Shown: positions 8,944 through 20,102 of the stretch, piece by piece
Numbering within the stretch: the stretch's first letter is position 1
Layout of the letters: every line of letters begins with the position of its first letter
DNA from: Stramenopiles sp. TOSAG23-2
Taxonomy: Eukaryota; Sar
Length of the DNA stretch: 31,111 bases
Reading direction: 5' to 3'
Assembly: GCA_900128395.1 (NCBI GenBank)
Contig: LT649377.1
Span: forward strand, 1-31,111
Notes under the pieces: generated by a model
What the model saw: only the letters and a program-made list of their open reading frames with translations
Databases searched by the model: none
Told to the model about the DNA's origin: nothing
Made by a program: the position numbers and the translations under genes

Positions 8944-11900
8944 ATGTCCAGCGCAGGCGGAAATCACTCACAAAAGACAAAGGAAATAAATGATAACAAA
9001 GTGGACTCAGATGAGGAAATTGCCATACGGAATATAGCGCAGCCTGATGAGATTACCAATAACACAAATGTATCAGAGCTAAAAAAACAAGTTATAGAAA
9101 GATTGGGTGAAGAAACATTCAACAAAACTGTTGAAAAAGAAAAAAAGGAAATGAATGAGTTAGAGGAATTTGCCATACGGATTATAGCGCAGCCTGGTGA
9201 GATTACCAATTGCATAAATATATCAGGGCTAAAAAAACAAGTTATAAAAAGATTGGGTGAAGAAACATTCAACAAAACTGTTGAAAAAGAAAAAAAGGAT
9301 ATGAAAGAGTCAGAGAAAGAATTTGCCATACGGAATATAGCGCAGCCTGATGAGATTACCAATAACACAAATATGTCAGAGCTAAAAAAACAAGTTATAA
9401 AAAGATTGGGTGAAGAAATATTCAACAAAACTGTTGAAAAAGTGAAATTTGCCATACGAAGTATAGCACAGCCTGGTGAGATTACCAATAATACAAATAT
9501 ATCAAAGCTGAAAAAACAAATTGAAGAAAGATTGGGAGGCGAAGATAAATTCAACATAGCTGTTAAAGATGAAAAAGAGAAAATAAAGAAAATGCAAGAG
9601 AATTTTGCATTTGAAAAATCCAAAATTGTAGGATGGATCAAAAAGTGGTTTCCAAATCACGACCCAAACGAAACGCTATACCCAGATCATGCTAAATACC
9701 TGATCGATCCCGATTTTTATGATTTAGTCAAAAATTTGTCTGGTAAAAGTACCTTGGAAATATTTACAATTTTGAATTCACCAACAGCATTGTCAACACA
9801 GTCAACAGAGAAGGTGAAAAAAACTCGTCTCATAGTCAAAATAATCCAAGAGTTAATTGAAAATCAAAATGAAAATACATGGGAGTTTACGGAAGAGAAA
9901 TCGAAATTAGTAAAATTAGTAAAGATTGTTCCTAATTCAACAAACACTTCAGGAAATGCGCAGGGCGACGAAAATGTAAAGGAAAAAACAGATAATACAG
10001 AAGATACAAGCACTTCTCAAGCAAATCGTTCTGGACAAGATGAAAACAACTCGAATAAGAAATTTGAACCTAATTCAACAAACATTTCAAGAAATGCACA
10101 GGACGACAAAAGTGTCGAGGAGAAAACAGATAATGCAAATGATACAAGTACCTCTCAAACAAACTGTTCTGGAAAAGATGAAAACAACTCGAATAAGAAA
10201 TTTGTCAAATTAGAAGATAGGTTTTTAACCCCAATGGAAGTATATACAAAAGAAGATATTTTTCCATTACCGCAGTATTTAGATTTAACTACGCATAGAC
10301 ATTTGCAGACACGTTATACACGCTTGTGTATTTTAGTCTCAATTTGGTTATTCATGTTTTTGCTGGGATATCTCCACATTCAATTTTCAACCGAATTATA
10401 TCGATATAAAGTACCATATGATCAAGCATTACATATAAAAACGGAAGGTTGTTCAATTAATTTTGCCGAAGAAACTCAAGATGCGTTAACGTTAGAACTC
10501 GAAGAGAACTTTTGGTATTGGTATAATATTGTTAATCCACGCAGTGAAAATAACGACAATGAAAATGGCTCATACATTGATAGATGTAGCAAAAATACAA
10601 CATTACCGTGTTTTAAGATTTTAGTAAATCACGGATCAAATCTATTGAACTCCTATTCTCGAAGATCTACGGGGAAAGGCAAATCTGCAAATGCTTACGC
10701 AAAATATGATAGGTCTAATGGTATTTTAACAGCATTTTCACCGAAACAAATGAATTTTCCGTGTCAAATCCGTTTTATGATAAACACAAAAGATCTTATT
10801 CCAGCATTTAAAGGCCTAACGATTGTTAGCACCGGAGATACAAAAATAACCAAGAAAACATTCACAGCAATATCAAAACGGCAAGTAAACGAGTTTCTTT
10901 TAAAAACTGATTTTCTACATATAAACGGCAGTACAATGGATATCAACCTGCGAAATATACAGACATCATCACTTCGAGTATTTGTAGAACGGGGCCAGGT
11001 GCAAATTCTTGGCTCTAATTTAGGATGGACTGGATTTTATGACCAACGGGCAAAACCATTGGAACATGTGGTTCGAATTGGCAAACCATTAGGAAAAATT
11101 GCTGATGTTGGACAATGGATAGAAGATAAATTAAGTCCCTCCAATTCTTGTGGGCTAACACCATGTGGTGGAAGTATAAAAGTTAGTGTTTTAAATAGCA
11201 TGGTAGTCGATTTTGAAGAGCCAGATGGTGGCGTTTGCATCACAGCACCTGTTATCGATTCATTAAATACAAAAACTTGTAGTAATATGACAAACGATCA
11301 AATAGTGTATCAAAATACAAGCAATACAAGTCATGCAATATGTGGGACAAAAGGGGAAACATTAATATGCACTCGTCAGGATACGAATTGTATAGTAAAT
11401 AACGAAACAACTAGAATAAAACTTCAAACGTTTGATGGCTCAATTTTTATATCATTGCCAGAGTATAATCAAACAGAAACAAAATATTTTAATGTACGGC
11501 GTACCATTGATGGACAAGATTGTATTTTTCCTTTTACGTACAACGGCCAGAAGTATCATGAATGTACATCGGTGCATTTTAAACAACCTTGTAAGTCAAT
11601 GTCTTTATATCATAAAACCTACTATTAAAAATCTTCTCTCTAACATACCAATTGTATTCTACGCGTGTTATAGGGTGTGTTACGTCGCCTAAAGCAATTG
11701 CAGATTCATCAAAAATTGAGGCAGGAGGGTCTGATTTTTGGAATTTTTGTGAACCATACGTAAGTTAAACTTCGATTTCCCTGAAACTAAAAGGAATAGC
11801 TTCCCTAACAACACATCACTCACTACTCCACAGATGATATTTCAAGGACAAGCTTTTTACAATAATTTTAAGGATGGAATGACATTTGATACAGTTGGAA

Positions 11901-14900
11901 CAGAGGCATTGAAATCGATAGTGCCTTTTGAAAATGAAAAACAAGGCTCTCCTGTTGTTGTGCGAATATTATCGGATGGGGTTTCTCCCATAGGACCTAC
12001 TCGTGGTGATATAACGTGGCTATACGCATCTAAAATGCCATACTTAATTATTAATATGGACATGTTGGCAATTGTTAGTTTAGATATGTTGAAACCGAGA
12101 TCAAAAATGATAGAATACTACGTAAAGCCCGGTTTTTGCCCAAAGCAAGCTTTACCAGATGCCACGCTGTCAATGGACGAAGATATGGGGAAAATATCTG
12201 ACGGGATAAAACAATTGATAAATATGTCAAAGGCATCAAATATAGTTTACCGTCATAATGAATTTTCAGGTAGTCCATATTTTTATGACTATGTCGCAAA
12301 AGCATATAGTATTGCCACTGCAACTGATATGACATATGAATTATATGATATATATCTATCTCGCGCTGCAAGGACAACCAGTTATGTTTTATATTTAAGC
12401 ATAGTCCTAGGAATATTGCTAGGGCATTTAATAGGTTATATTTTATTTCGAATGTTTCAACAATTGGAAATAGTATTAGAATTATATTTATTTGAAAGAC
12501 GAAAATTAAACAAATTAAAGTTAGCTAATAAGAAAAAACAAACTGAACAGGAAGAGGATGATGACAGTAAGGGTGGTAGTAAAAAAATATCTGTTACAAG
12601 ACTAGCTAAACAAAAGCCAAGAAGAATAAATTTGTAAGTATATTAATCTTAATCATTTCTTATTTAAAATCACAATTTTAGAACAAAACAAGTACTAACC
12701 AATTATTTAATATATTGTATCTTTAGATATGAATTGATAGACATTGCTGGGATATTTATAACTCCTACTTTAGTAGATTCTATAAGAGAATTCATGGAAG
12801 AAAAAACGGTGTATCGCGGGGGACCTCAGACGGACTTTATAGCTTCACTTCCCTTTTATAAACGATTTTATTACAAATTGAAAGTATATGCAGACAATGG
12901 AGTTTATAAATGGCGATCTTCAAAGTTATCTTATCCCGAACATCAAAACACGACATATTCTGACAAAACCGAAACATCATATGGAGATTTTAAAATTGCA
13001 TATGAAGAGTATTGTTCTGTGAGTGGTTATGAAGTTGTAGATCTGTTGTCTCCAGAAATGAAAGAGCGATTGGAAATCGAATTTGGGGTAAAAGTGAAAG
13101 AAAGTGTAAAAAGGAAAGAAATGCAAGGAGAAGGTAGAGAATGGACATTTGACAATGTAATCTTGAAAGACTTTAACAATGTCAAAGACGTAGATGACGA
13201 AGATGAGTGGGTAGAGCATGTAGGAAAGATAATCCTTCATCAAGAAGAACAAATTCGTAAAAAGAACAACGATACCGAAGAAAAGAAAGCGTGTACAGAA
13301 CTAGACATATTTCTAAAAGAGGGTAAGAAGGAAATTAAGTTTACAACGAAAGAATTGGACAACAAAACAATCAATTTGAATATCAAGAAAATGGATTTCT
13401 TTAAGAAGACATCCAATCAAGTGAAAACAAAAATAAATGCAAATATCATTAAAGCTCCTACAAAAAACGCAATGAAATGGTTAAAAAGATCAATGATTGA
13501 AATCATTATTGTATCATCACACCAATTATTCATCGTAACCGTTTCAGGAGCAATTATGTATTTAATACTTTATTTTCAAACCCGAGAATCAGAACTATAT
13601 AATACTAACCTTGCAACCGAGGACGATTTTCGATATCGGCCGGGGTTCATCGTTTATGGCGAAAAGTTCATCCATCCTTCATATTTGCCATGGTTTTTTT
13701 TCTCTATATGCTTTTTCATGTTAGGTCAAATTGATTTAATTTTTTATTATTATTATGGTGGTACACCTGCACCTTGGTCTAGATATCAAACCATTTTAAC
13801 ACTTGAAAATAAAGTTGAAAAGAACAGAATTTTGAATGTGTTAGGATGGCATGCAAATGTTAAAGAGCTTACATCAAAAAAGACTACAGAGAAAGAGGAA
13901 AAATGGTTTTGCGATAATTGTCATAATTTGCTTCATGTTGGTACATATACAGGAAGGAACATTGGAAGGAAAGATTGTAGTTTCAGGCATATGTGCCCAT
14001 CTACTATATTATGGCTTTTTTCATGTTGGTGTGATAAAATAAGCCCTGGGCAATTTTGTAGTGTAGAATGTCGTGATCAATACAGTATTTTATTTAAGAG
14101 TAAAACTGTATGTCCATGCTATCGTACACCAACGCAACTGCGATTTCATTGTTACATGCCGGAGGATAAAGAACATGACAAAAACGAGGATAACGAAAAG
14201 AAGGAAACTAAAAAAGATGACAAAAGAAATGTTTTACGTTTCTTTTGTCATCTTTGTAAAGAAAAGAAGGAAACTAAAAAAGATGACGAAAGAAACGTAA
14301 ACCGTTTTGAAATTACTGACAATAATGAAAAGAAGGAAACTGAAAAAGATGACAAAAGAAACGTAAAACGTTTTGAAATTACTGACTTCCAAAAGGAAAA
14401 AAAATACAATGAATTCAAAGACTATATGAAAAAGACAAGCAAAATAAATCAAAAAGTATCATTACAAGTTCGCCGGCATTGGTTGCGCCTATTATGGAAT
14501 GGATTTCGTACAATTCTTCGCCTACTTTTTATTTCTGCATTTTTTTGGATGATCTCAATGTTTTTATCTTACATTATTACGGTAATGTTGTGGTGGATAT
14601 TAGGTTCCGTTTTAAGCCCGGAGAGAATTTTACCGGTCACATCGTCTACAATAACGTTTGTGACATATTGTATTGCAACTTCAAAAAAATTGTGGAATTC
14701 TAGAAAAATTGTGAAGTTAAAAATATTAGAAGTTATTGATAAAAAAATTGATCAAAAGCTAGAAGAAGCTTCTCGAAAATTTAATGAAGATAACCCTCAT
14801 CTTACTTCTGGATTTGGTGAATTTCAAAGTATAGATGAAGAGGTTTTTATGAAAATTATGCTCCCAGTAATGTTGTCGTATCATAAAGAAAATGTTAAAA

Positions 14901-16144
14901 TATTATTACAAAAAAAATGGACTGAAATGTCAAGTGATGGAACCATTGTATTAAGCGACTTAATGAAAGTTACTTGGTTTGATATCGAAGTTATTGATAA
15001 AAAAATTGACCAAAAGCTAGAAGAAGCTTCTCGAAAATTTAATGAAGATAAAATAGATGAAAAGGTTTTTATGGAAATTATGCTCCCAGTAATGTTGTCG
15101 TATCATAAAGAAAATGGAAATGATAACGAAGACTGGGTTCTTAAAATATTATTACAAAAAAAATGGACTGAAATGTCAAGTGATGGAACCATTGTATTAA
15201 GCGACTTAATGAAAGTTACTTGGTTTGATATCGAAGTTATTGATAAAAAAATTGACCAAAAGCTAGAAGAAGCTTCTCGAAAATTTAATGAAGATAAAAT
15301 AGATGAAAAGGTTTTTATGGAAATTATGCTCCCAGTAATGTTGTCGTATCATAAAGAAAATGGAAATGATAACGAAGACTGGGTTCTTAAAATATTATTA
15401 CAAAAAAAATGGACTGAAATGTCAAGTGATGGAACCATTGTATTAAGCGACTTAATGAAAGTTACTTGGTTTGATATCGAAGATTTATTTGAATATAAGT
15501 TTAAAAATGCAGATCCCCCTCAAAAAAAAGAAGATCCCATAAAACCTAGTTTCAAAGCCCATAAACCCATTAAACCCACAAAACCCAGTTTCAAAGCCCG
15601 TGCCATCGTAAATAAACTACGCGATGCTTTTCAAATGAAAATGAAAAGTGAAGCAGTAGATAATATTTATCAAAGATTGTTTATCAATATATCAGGAGAT
15701 CACGATGGACATTTAGAATTTAAACATTTTAAAAAGATATTTTTAGAACATTTAGGTATTCAACTAAGCGACGAAAGGTTGTTAGATCTGTTTTCAGCAT
15801 TCGATTCGGATGGAAGTCAAAAAATTGATTATAGTGAATTTAAAGATGCAGTTAATTCTCTTCAAGTACGGATGGTTGGTATTGCACTTGAAATGGTGGG
15901 ATTATCACATGATCAATTGATTAGATTATTGGTTTTTGGTTGTATCTATTTGTTTTTCGTTTTAATATTTTTATTATTAGGTATATTTAGTTTTACAGAA
16001 GGTGACTTATTTGGTTGTACAATACAATCTATACTACCAATGGCAGCGGGGGGATTACGTTTTAAAAGTGTCAATGCGGGTGATAAATTCAAAAACATGC
16101 GCATAGAATGGTTAATCGATCAAGTGTTTAAATTAATTTCGTAA
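8944..16144 (+). CDS. Giant multi-domain membrane protein (repeats, FN2, Cys-rich cluster, EF-hands), four exons
   Basis: Exons 8944-11590, 11674-11759, 11834-12633 and 12727-16144 join through GTAAGT/AG introns in phases 1, 0 and 2. The total is 6951 nt, exactly 2317 codons. The order of parts is as follows. Four repeats of about 43 residues (about 27-200). A low-complexity linker with a 46-residue duplication. A membrane span at about 461-481. A Cys-containing extracellular-like region. A fibronectin type II domain (about 853-911) with the CxFPFxYNGxxYxxC pattern and WC...CEPY end, completed only across exons 1-2. A span at about 1093-1115. Spans at about 1436 and 1497. A Cys/His-rich cluster (about 1572-1655). 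A span at about 1776. Three EF-like repeats (1847-2096). Two EF-hand-like loops (about 2165-2215). A last span (about 2243-2268). The FN2 domain suggests ligand binding outside the cell and the EF-hands calcium sensing inside. I infer a channel- or receptor-like surface protein; the family is not recognised. The first in-frame ATG is used as the start; an upstream exon cannot be excluded. Confidence 0.75.
9022..9570 (+). repeat. Four in-frame coding repeats of about 43 residues
   Basis: Units start at 9022, 9172, 9325 and 9451, each with AIR.IAQP.EITN..N.S, then LKKQ..ERLG and FN..V. The nucleotide sequences of units 1-3 are nearly identical, showing recent expansion; unit 4 is shorter-spaced and more diverged. 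The pattern (short helix, turn, LKKQVxxRLG helix, basic helix) loosely resembles the DEK C-terminal fold, but this is only a suggestion. Confidence 0.9.
9931..10204 (+). repeat. Coding tandem duplication, 138-bp period (46 residues)
   Basis: Copies start at 9931 and 10069, both at the Pro codon of PNSTN. They encode an Asn/Ser/Thr-rich, acidic linker ending ENNSNKKF. The copies differ at several positions, and the frame is kept. Confidence 0.85.
14190..14392 (+). repeat. Three charged coding repeats of about 22 residues
   Basis: The phrase EKKETKKDDKRNV plus an RF or RFF end recurs three times in the loop that follows the Cys-rich cluster of the giant protein. The repeats are highly charged and probably disordered. 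Confidence 0.8.
14732..15481 (+). repeat. Three in-frame EF-like repeats, the last two identical (246 bp each)
   Basis: Units start at 14732, 14990 and 15236. Units 2 and 3 are 246 bases and appear identical; unit 1 differs by a NPHLTSGFGEFQS insertion and lacks the GNDNEDWV segment. Each encodes about 82 residues starting VIDKKIDQKLEEASRKF and ending in a degenerate EF-hand-like loop (EMSSDGTIVLSD). The frame is kept. Confidence 0.92.
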
Positions 16145-16717
16145 AAATTGTAGTGTTCGAGACCTGGAGACCTGGGGGTAAAAAAGGTGCGCACCACTAT
16201 ATTGGTGGTTTGGTGTGTGTAAAAGGACACGAAATACGAAATATTCATTACGAACAATTTTTGACGCGGTCAAAAGTGTTTCATAGTATTATGCCAGGCA
16301 TGTATCACATATGAGTTTATATTTTTACTCAGCACGGGAAGTATTGTACGCTCCTCGTAAAAATTTATTATTTAAAAAAAAAATATTTTAAAAAAACTTT
16401 AGATTTTAACTACGATCGTATCATATTTTCTTTAAAAATTTTAATAAAAAGGAAAAAAAAGAATTAATGTACTATTATGTCCGATATTATAAATATTCGT
16501 ATATATTCGTGGCTAATTTTTTACTTTAATTCTTTTATATACTCGTACTTTTAATTTTTTAAAACACACTATTTTTGCTACGAACCTCGTATTTTTTTTT
16601 GATGCACCCAAAAATGTATTGGTTATTGAAGAATGTGATGGTGTTAAAAAATCTAAATGTCCCACTCCACCCACACCAAACAAAAATATTCAAATTACAA
16701 CCAACTCACATCACACG
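16145..16717. other. Convergent intergenic region
   Basis: This is the shared 3' region between the giant gene (+) and the kinase gene (-). It is AT-rich with A- and T-runs that could serve either 3'UTR. An open frame at 16575-16883 is the antisense shadow of the kinase tail. No gene or structured RNA is seen. Confidence 0.6.
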
Positions 16718-18655
16718 TCACGCGTTATTTGTATCATTATCATGTTTATGGTGTTCTTTTATTTCCCTTCTCGCATGCATTAACCACGTCGAGCTAAAAC
16801 TAACAAATTCCATTGTTCGCATAACTAATGTCAATGCTTCGTTTATTTCTTTCTCTTCAATATCAAAAGGTTCAGATTCTTGACGTGATAATTTTAAGGT
16901 TGGTAAGATACCATCCATTGATATCCATGGATCATTCATAATATCTTCACTAGTAAGACGTTTTGAAATATTTCTTTCCAATATTTTTTTCAAAAATTGT
17001 TGCAAACCAATTGATATGGTAGGTGCATTTTCAAAATTAAATAATATAGGTTTTGTTTTAATATTATGTTCTAATTCATCATATGTCTTCCCAGTAAATG
17101 GTGGTCGTCCCATGACAGTTAAGTACAAGGAGACACCAAATGACCATACATCACCAAGACCTTGTTGTTTTAAAAGCAAAGATGATACACGTATACGTTG
17201 TCGCGTTTTTGATCCTTGGTTATTACTACTACTATGACTACTACTACTACTATCAGTCTTGTTTTCTGTCGTATTATACGTACTACCGTTCTTTCCGTTG
17301 TTATTAGAAATCAAATCATCATCATCCTCTTCACCATCACTATCGTTGTCAGTTGTTAAATGTCCATCATTCAATTCCATATCAATATCCTTGGACGAAA
17401 CACTTAATGATCGTACCGATGCTCGCATTGATTCAGGGCTGAAACTTTCTGGTGGTCGAAATAATGGTGTTCCTACTAATGGTTCATGTACGAAACTTTC
17501 TAAATCTTCCAAATTTTCATTATCATCAGCAAATATATGTGCTACACCAAAATCAGCTAATTTTGCACCACCATGGCCAACATTAGATGTTGACATTAAG
17601 ATATTTGATGGTTTGATATCTCGATGTACAACATTATGCGTATGCATGTATAACATTGCAAGTGCAATATCACGATAAATAACACGTACAGTCTCTTCGC
17701 TTAATGGTGTTAATTTCTCATTACTTTCGCCTTCTTTCCAATCTGGTAATAATGCACCAGATGGTAAATATTCCATAACAATGTATAATTTATCTTGATC
17801 TGGGTCATCTAATACATCAATAACATTTACAATATTTTCATGCTCTAAACGTTTTAATACTGCAATTTCTTTTGCTATTTTTCCAGTTGCATATCCATAT
17901 TTACCAATCTTTCTTTTGATCTTATCATGCGTTTTTGGTGAATCTAACATTGCTTTATGACGCTTACGACGTCTTAAAATACTTTTTTTTTTTACAATTT
18001 TCATTGCATAAAAATTACATGTTGGTACTTTTGTTATTTTGTTATTGTTGTCATTATTATTATTACTACCATTTGATGATAATGATTTACCTTTGTTTTT
18101 CTTTGCTGACGTAGGATATTTTAAATTCATATATGTTTTATATTCTTCTTTAATTGCACATTTATGAACAACTGCTTGTGAACCATGTCCTAATTCTTCT
18201 AATATAACATATTTTCCAACATGTTCTAATTTAGATATTGATTGTTTTCGTTGTGGATTTGATTGTATTGATGTGTTGTTGTTGTTGTTAACGTTATTAC
18301 TATTACTGGTTGTTGAAGAATCTTTTGTCTCTTTGTTATTTGGTGTTGTTGGGATGGTAGGTGTTGTTGTCGCTACTGCTGCATTAGTATTATTATTATC
18401 ATTAATATTATTGTTATTGCTTTTCTTGTTATTTGTATTTGTTGGTAATATATTAACTGTATTTGATATTTCATCTTGCATTTTGTTGTACGATGAACTA
18501 CGTTGACGAAACGATGTTTTTGGCGATGATTTCTTGCTCTTGTTATTAGTAGTACCACCATTTCCATTACTATTACTATTATTATTATTATCATCCTCTT
18601 CTTTTAATTCTTTCATAGCTTGTGAATTATTAGTTGGACAACATACATTTCCCAT
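16718..18655 (-). CDS. CaMKK-like serine/threonine protein kinase with acylation-type N-terminus
   Basis: The 645-residue intronless frame starts MGNVCC, a context for N-myristoylation at Gly2 and palmitoylation at Cys5/6, so the kinase probably sits on a membrane. Residues 20-135 are Asn/Ser/Thr-rich and disordered. The kinase domain starts at about 147. The Gly-loop is LGHGSQAVVHK (155-165), ATP Lys219 lies in FYAMKIVKK, and the helix C Glu is E263. HRDIKPSN is at 344-351, DFG at 368-370, GTPLFRPPE at 395-403 and DVWSFGVSLY further on. All catalytic residues are present. A basic insert lies between beta-3 and helix C, as in CaMKK/LKB1-pathway upstream kinases, so the target may be an AMPK/CaMK-type kinase. 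Unusual features are an Asn-rich insert before the catalytic lysine and a Ser/Asp-rich insert of about 90 residues between PPE and DVWSFG. The gene converges on the giant gene. The subfamily assignment is inference. Confidence 0.92.
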   Translation of the reverse strand: MGNVCCPTNNSQAMKELKEEDDNNNNSNSNGNGGTTNNKSKKSSPKTSFRQRSSSYNKMQDEISNTVNILPTNTNNKKSNNNNINDNNNTNAAVATTTPTIPTTPNNKETKDSSTTSNSNNVNNNNNTSIQSNPQRKQSISKLEHVGKYVILEELGHGSQAVVHKCAIKEEYKTYMNLKYPTSAKKNKGKSLSSNGSNNNNDNNNKITKVPTCNFYAMKIVKKKSILRRRKRHKAMLDSPKTHDKIKRKIGKYGYATGKIAKEIAVLKRLEHENIVNVIDVLDDPDQDKLYIVMEYLPSGALLPDWKEGESNEKLTPLSEETVRVIYRDIALAMLYMHTHNVVHRDIKPSNILMSTSNVGHGGAKLADFGVAHIFADDNENLEDLESFVHEPLVGTPLFRPPESFSPESMRASVRSLSVSSKDIDMELNDGHLTTDNDSDGEEDDDDLISNNNGKNGSTYNTTENKTDSSSSSHSSSNNQGSKTRQRIRVSSLLLKQQGLGDVWSFGVSLYLTVMGRPPFTGKTYDELEHNIKTKPILFNFENAPTISIGLQQFLKKILERNISKRLTSEDIMNDPWISMDGILPTLKLSRQESEPFDIEEKEINEALTLVMRTMEFVSFSSTWLMHARREIKEHHKHDNDTNNA

Positions 18656-18748
18656 GATGATAGGAATGGATAGATAATAAAAAAATTGTAATAATATTAT
18701 TATCTTCTGTATTATATGTATGATTATATTATTATTATCTTATCGTGG

Positions 18749-18816
18749 TTATATATATATATATATATGTATATTTTACTACGAACATATATATATATAT
18801 ATATATATATATGAAA
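18749..18816. repeat. Two (AT)n microsatellites
   Basis: Two dinucleotide AT runs are separated by GTATATTTTACTACGAAC, about 100 bases upstream of the kinase start codon. Confidence 0.9.
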
Positions 18817-19380
18817 CGTGGTGAGGTGCTAAGAAGTATATTTTGTTTTGTCCTCTCATCTATTTCCTTTCTAATATCTAATATATTTTATTAAAATGTA
18901 TGAGGAGAGTATCTTTTTTTTTTATTAATTAATTCTTCAACAACAACCTTCTTCTTCTCGCCCGTCTTCTTTGAGTCTTACTATACCATTTTACATCCTA
19001 TCTATCTATGCTGTGACGAAGTTATTGTAACATATGTGTATTGTACTTGCACAAAATAGCATAGGAATAGAATGTAAATCAAATGTAACCTTTTTTTTCT
19101 AATTTTTATCAAGTTAAAATATGGCTTCTTACTATACTATTTTCCATCCTATCTACAATCCTGTGTTAGTACTATTAAAAACCTGTTCACTGTACTTACA
19201 GTTACCCTATCCCTATCCGCAGACAACCCTATCCCGAACCCGACGAAGTGCCCAGAAAGTATAGGAGAAAATTGTTTGATAATTATGCTGAAATAGGCTT
19301 GAAAATATTTATATGATAGGACTTGTTAGAGTACGATTTGTGATGATCCACCAAATTAAGCATGGGCAAGATCTCTATAC

Positions 19381-19638
19381 GTACGCAGTGCTACCCTCTA
19401 AAACACATCATAAAACTGTACACTTCACAAATAACACTATTCACTATGGGAAATATGTAAATATCGTTTTCTAAAATTTCAATTTTATTTTTCATATATT
19501 TGGAAAAAATAGCAAATATCCGAAAATATAGAAAAAATGATGAATATTTCCCCCATAGTGAATAGTGTTAAGTGTACAGTTTTATATGATGTTTTGTACA
19601 GTTTTATGATGTTTTAGAGGACTTATAGCACTGCGTAC
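19381..19638. repeat. Hairpin/MITE-like inverted repeat 3
   Basis: This 258-base element begins GTACGCAGTGCTA and ends TAGCACTGCGTAC. The left arm (19381 to about 19456) and right arm (about 19543-19638) are inverted copies that share CCTCTAAAACA, CATCATAAAACTGTACA and TAACACTATTCACTAT blocks. The right arm has an extra internal duplication of CAGTTTTAT.ATGATGTTTT. The centre is A/T-only sequence. No open frame is present. It fits a non-autonomous inverted-repeat element; a target-site duplication is not obvious. Confidence 0.85.
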
Positions 19639-20102
19639 CTCAGCAGACTCATTCTTTTAATAAAAAAAAGTAGGGGACCGATATATTTCTTATTCTTACA
19701 TAGATGACTCGAGTATCATACATTCATACGGTATATATGAATATATCAAATATACATACTCGATGCATCAAAATCAATTATCATTAAATGAAATAAAAAA
19801 GTAATTAAAAATTACAAACAAAAGAATAGGAACATTAGGACTCAAAGCTTACATATTGTATGTTTCTCGTTGTCGTAATTTTTAATAAGACTAAACTCTT
19901 TCCACCATTTTTATAGATAGATATATTTATTCTCGGTGTATAAGTTTTAGTGTGTGTGTGTGTTTGTTTGTTTCTTTTTTTGTTTTTTGGTTTGTTTTTT
20001 TTTCTTTTCTGTAAGAAATTAGCAATTATTTTTATTGGGATTATTATAAACCAATAAGAAAACATTGTAGAATATTAAAACCAACATCCTCAAAAGAAAC
20101 AG

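Larger units (their letters stand above)
18656..20102. other. Divergent intergenic region between kinase and FN3-protein genes
   Basis: This 1.4-kb stretch must contain the promoters of both flanking genes. It has (AT)n microsatellites (about 18749-18816) and a diverged direct repeat (CTTACTATACxATTTTxCATC near 18980 and 19131). It also has a C-rich stretch with repeated CCCTATCC (19203-19236), hairpin element 3 (19381-19638) and a T/GT-rich run just upstream of 20103. No gene is supported. Confidence 0.6.

Noticed and set aside
19203-19240. CCCTATCC repeats resembling an internal telomere
   Set aside because: Only about three irregular copies, and the unit does not match the CCCTAAA type expected for stramenopile telomeres.
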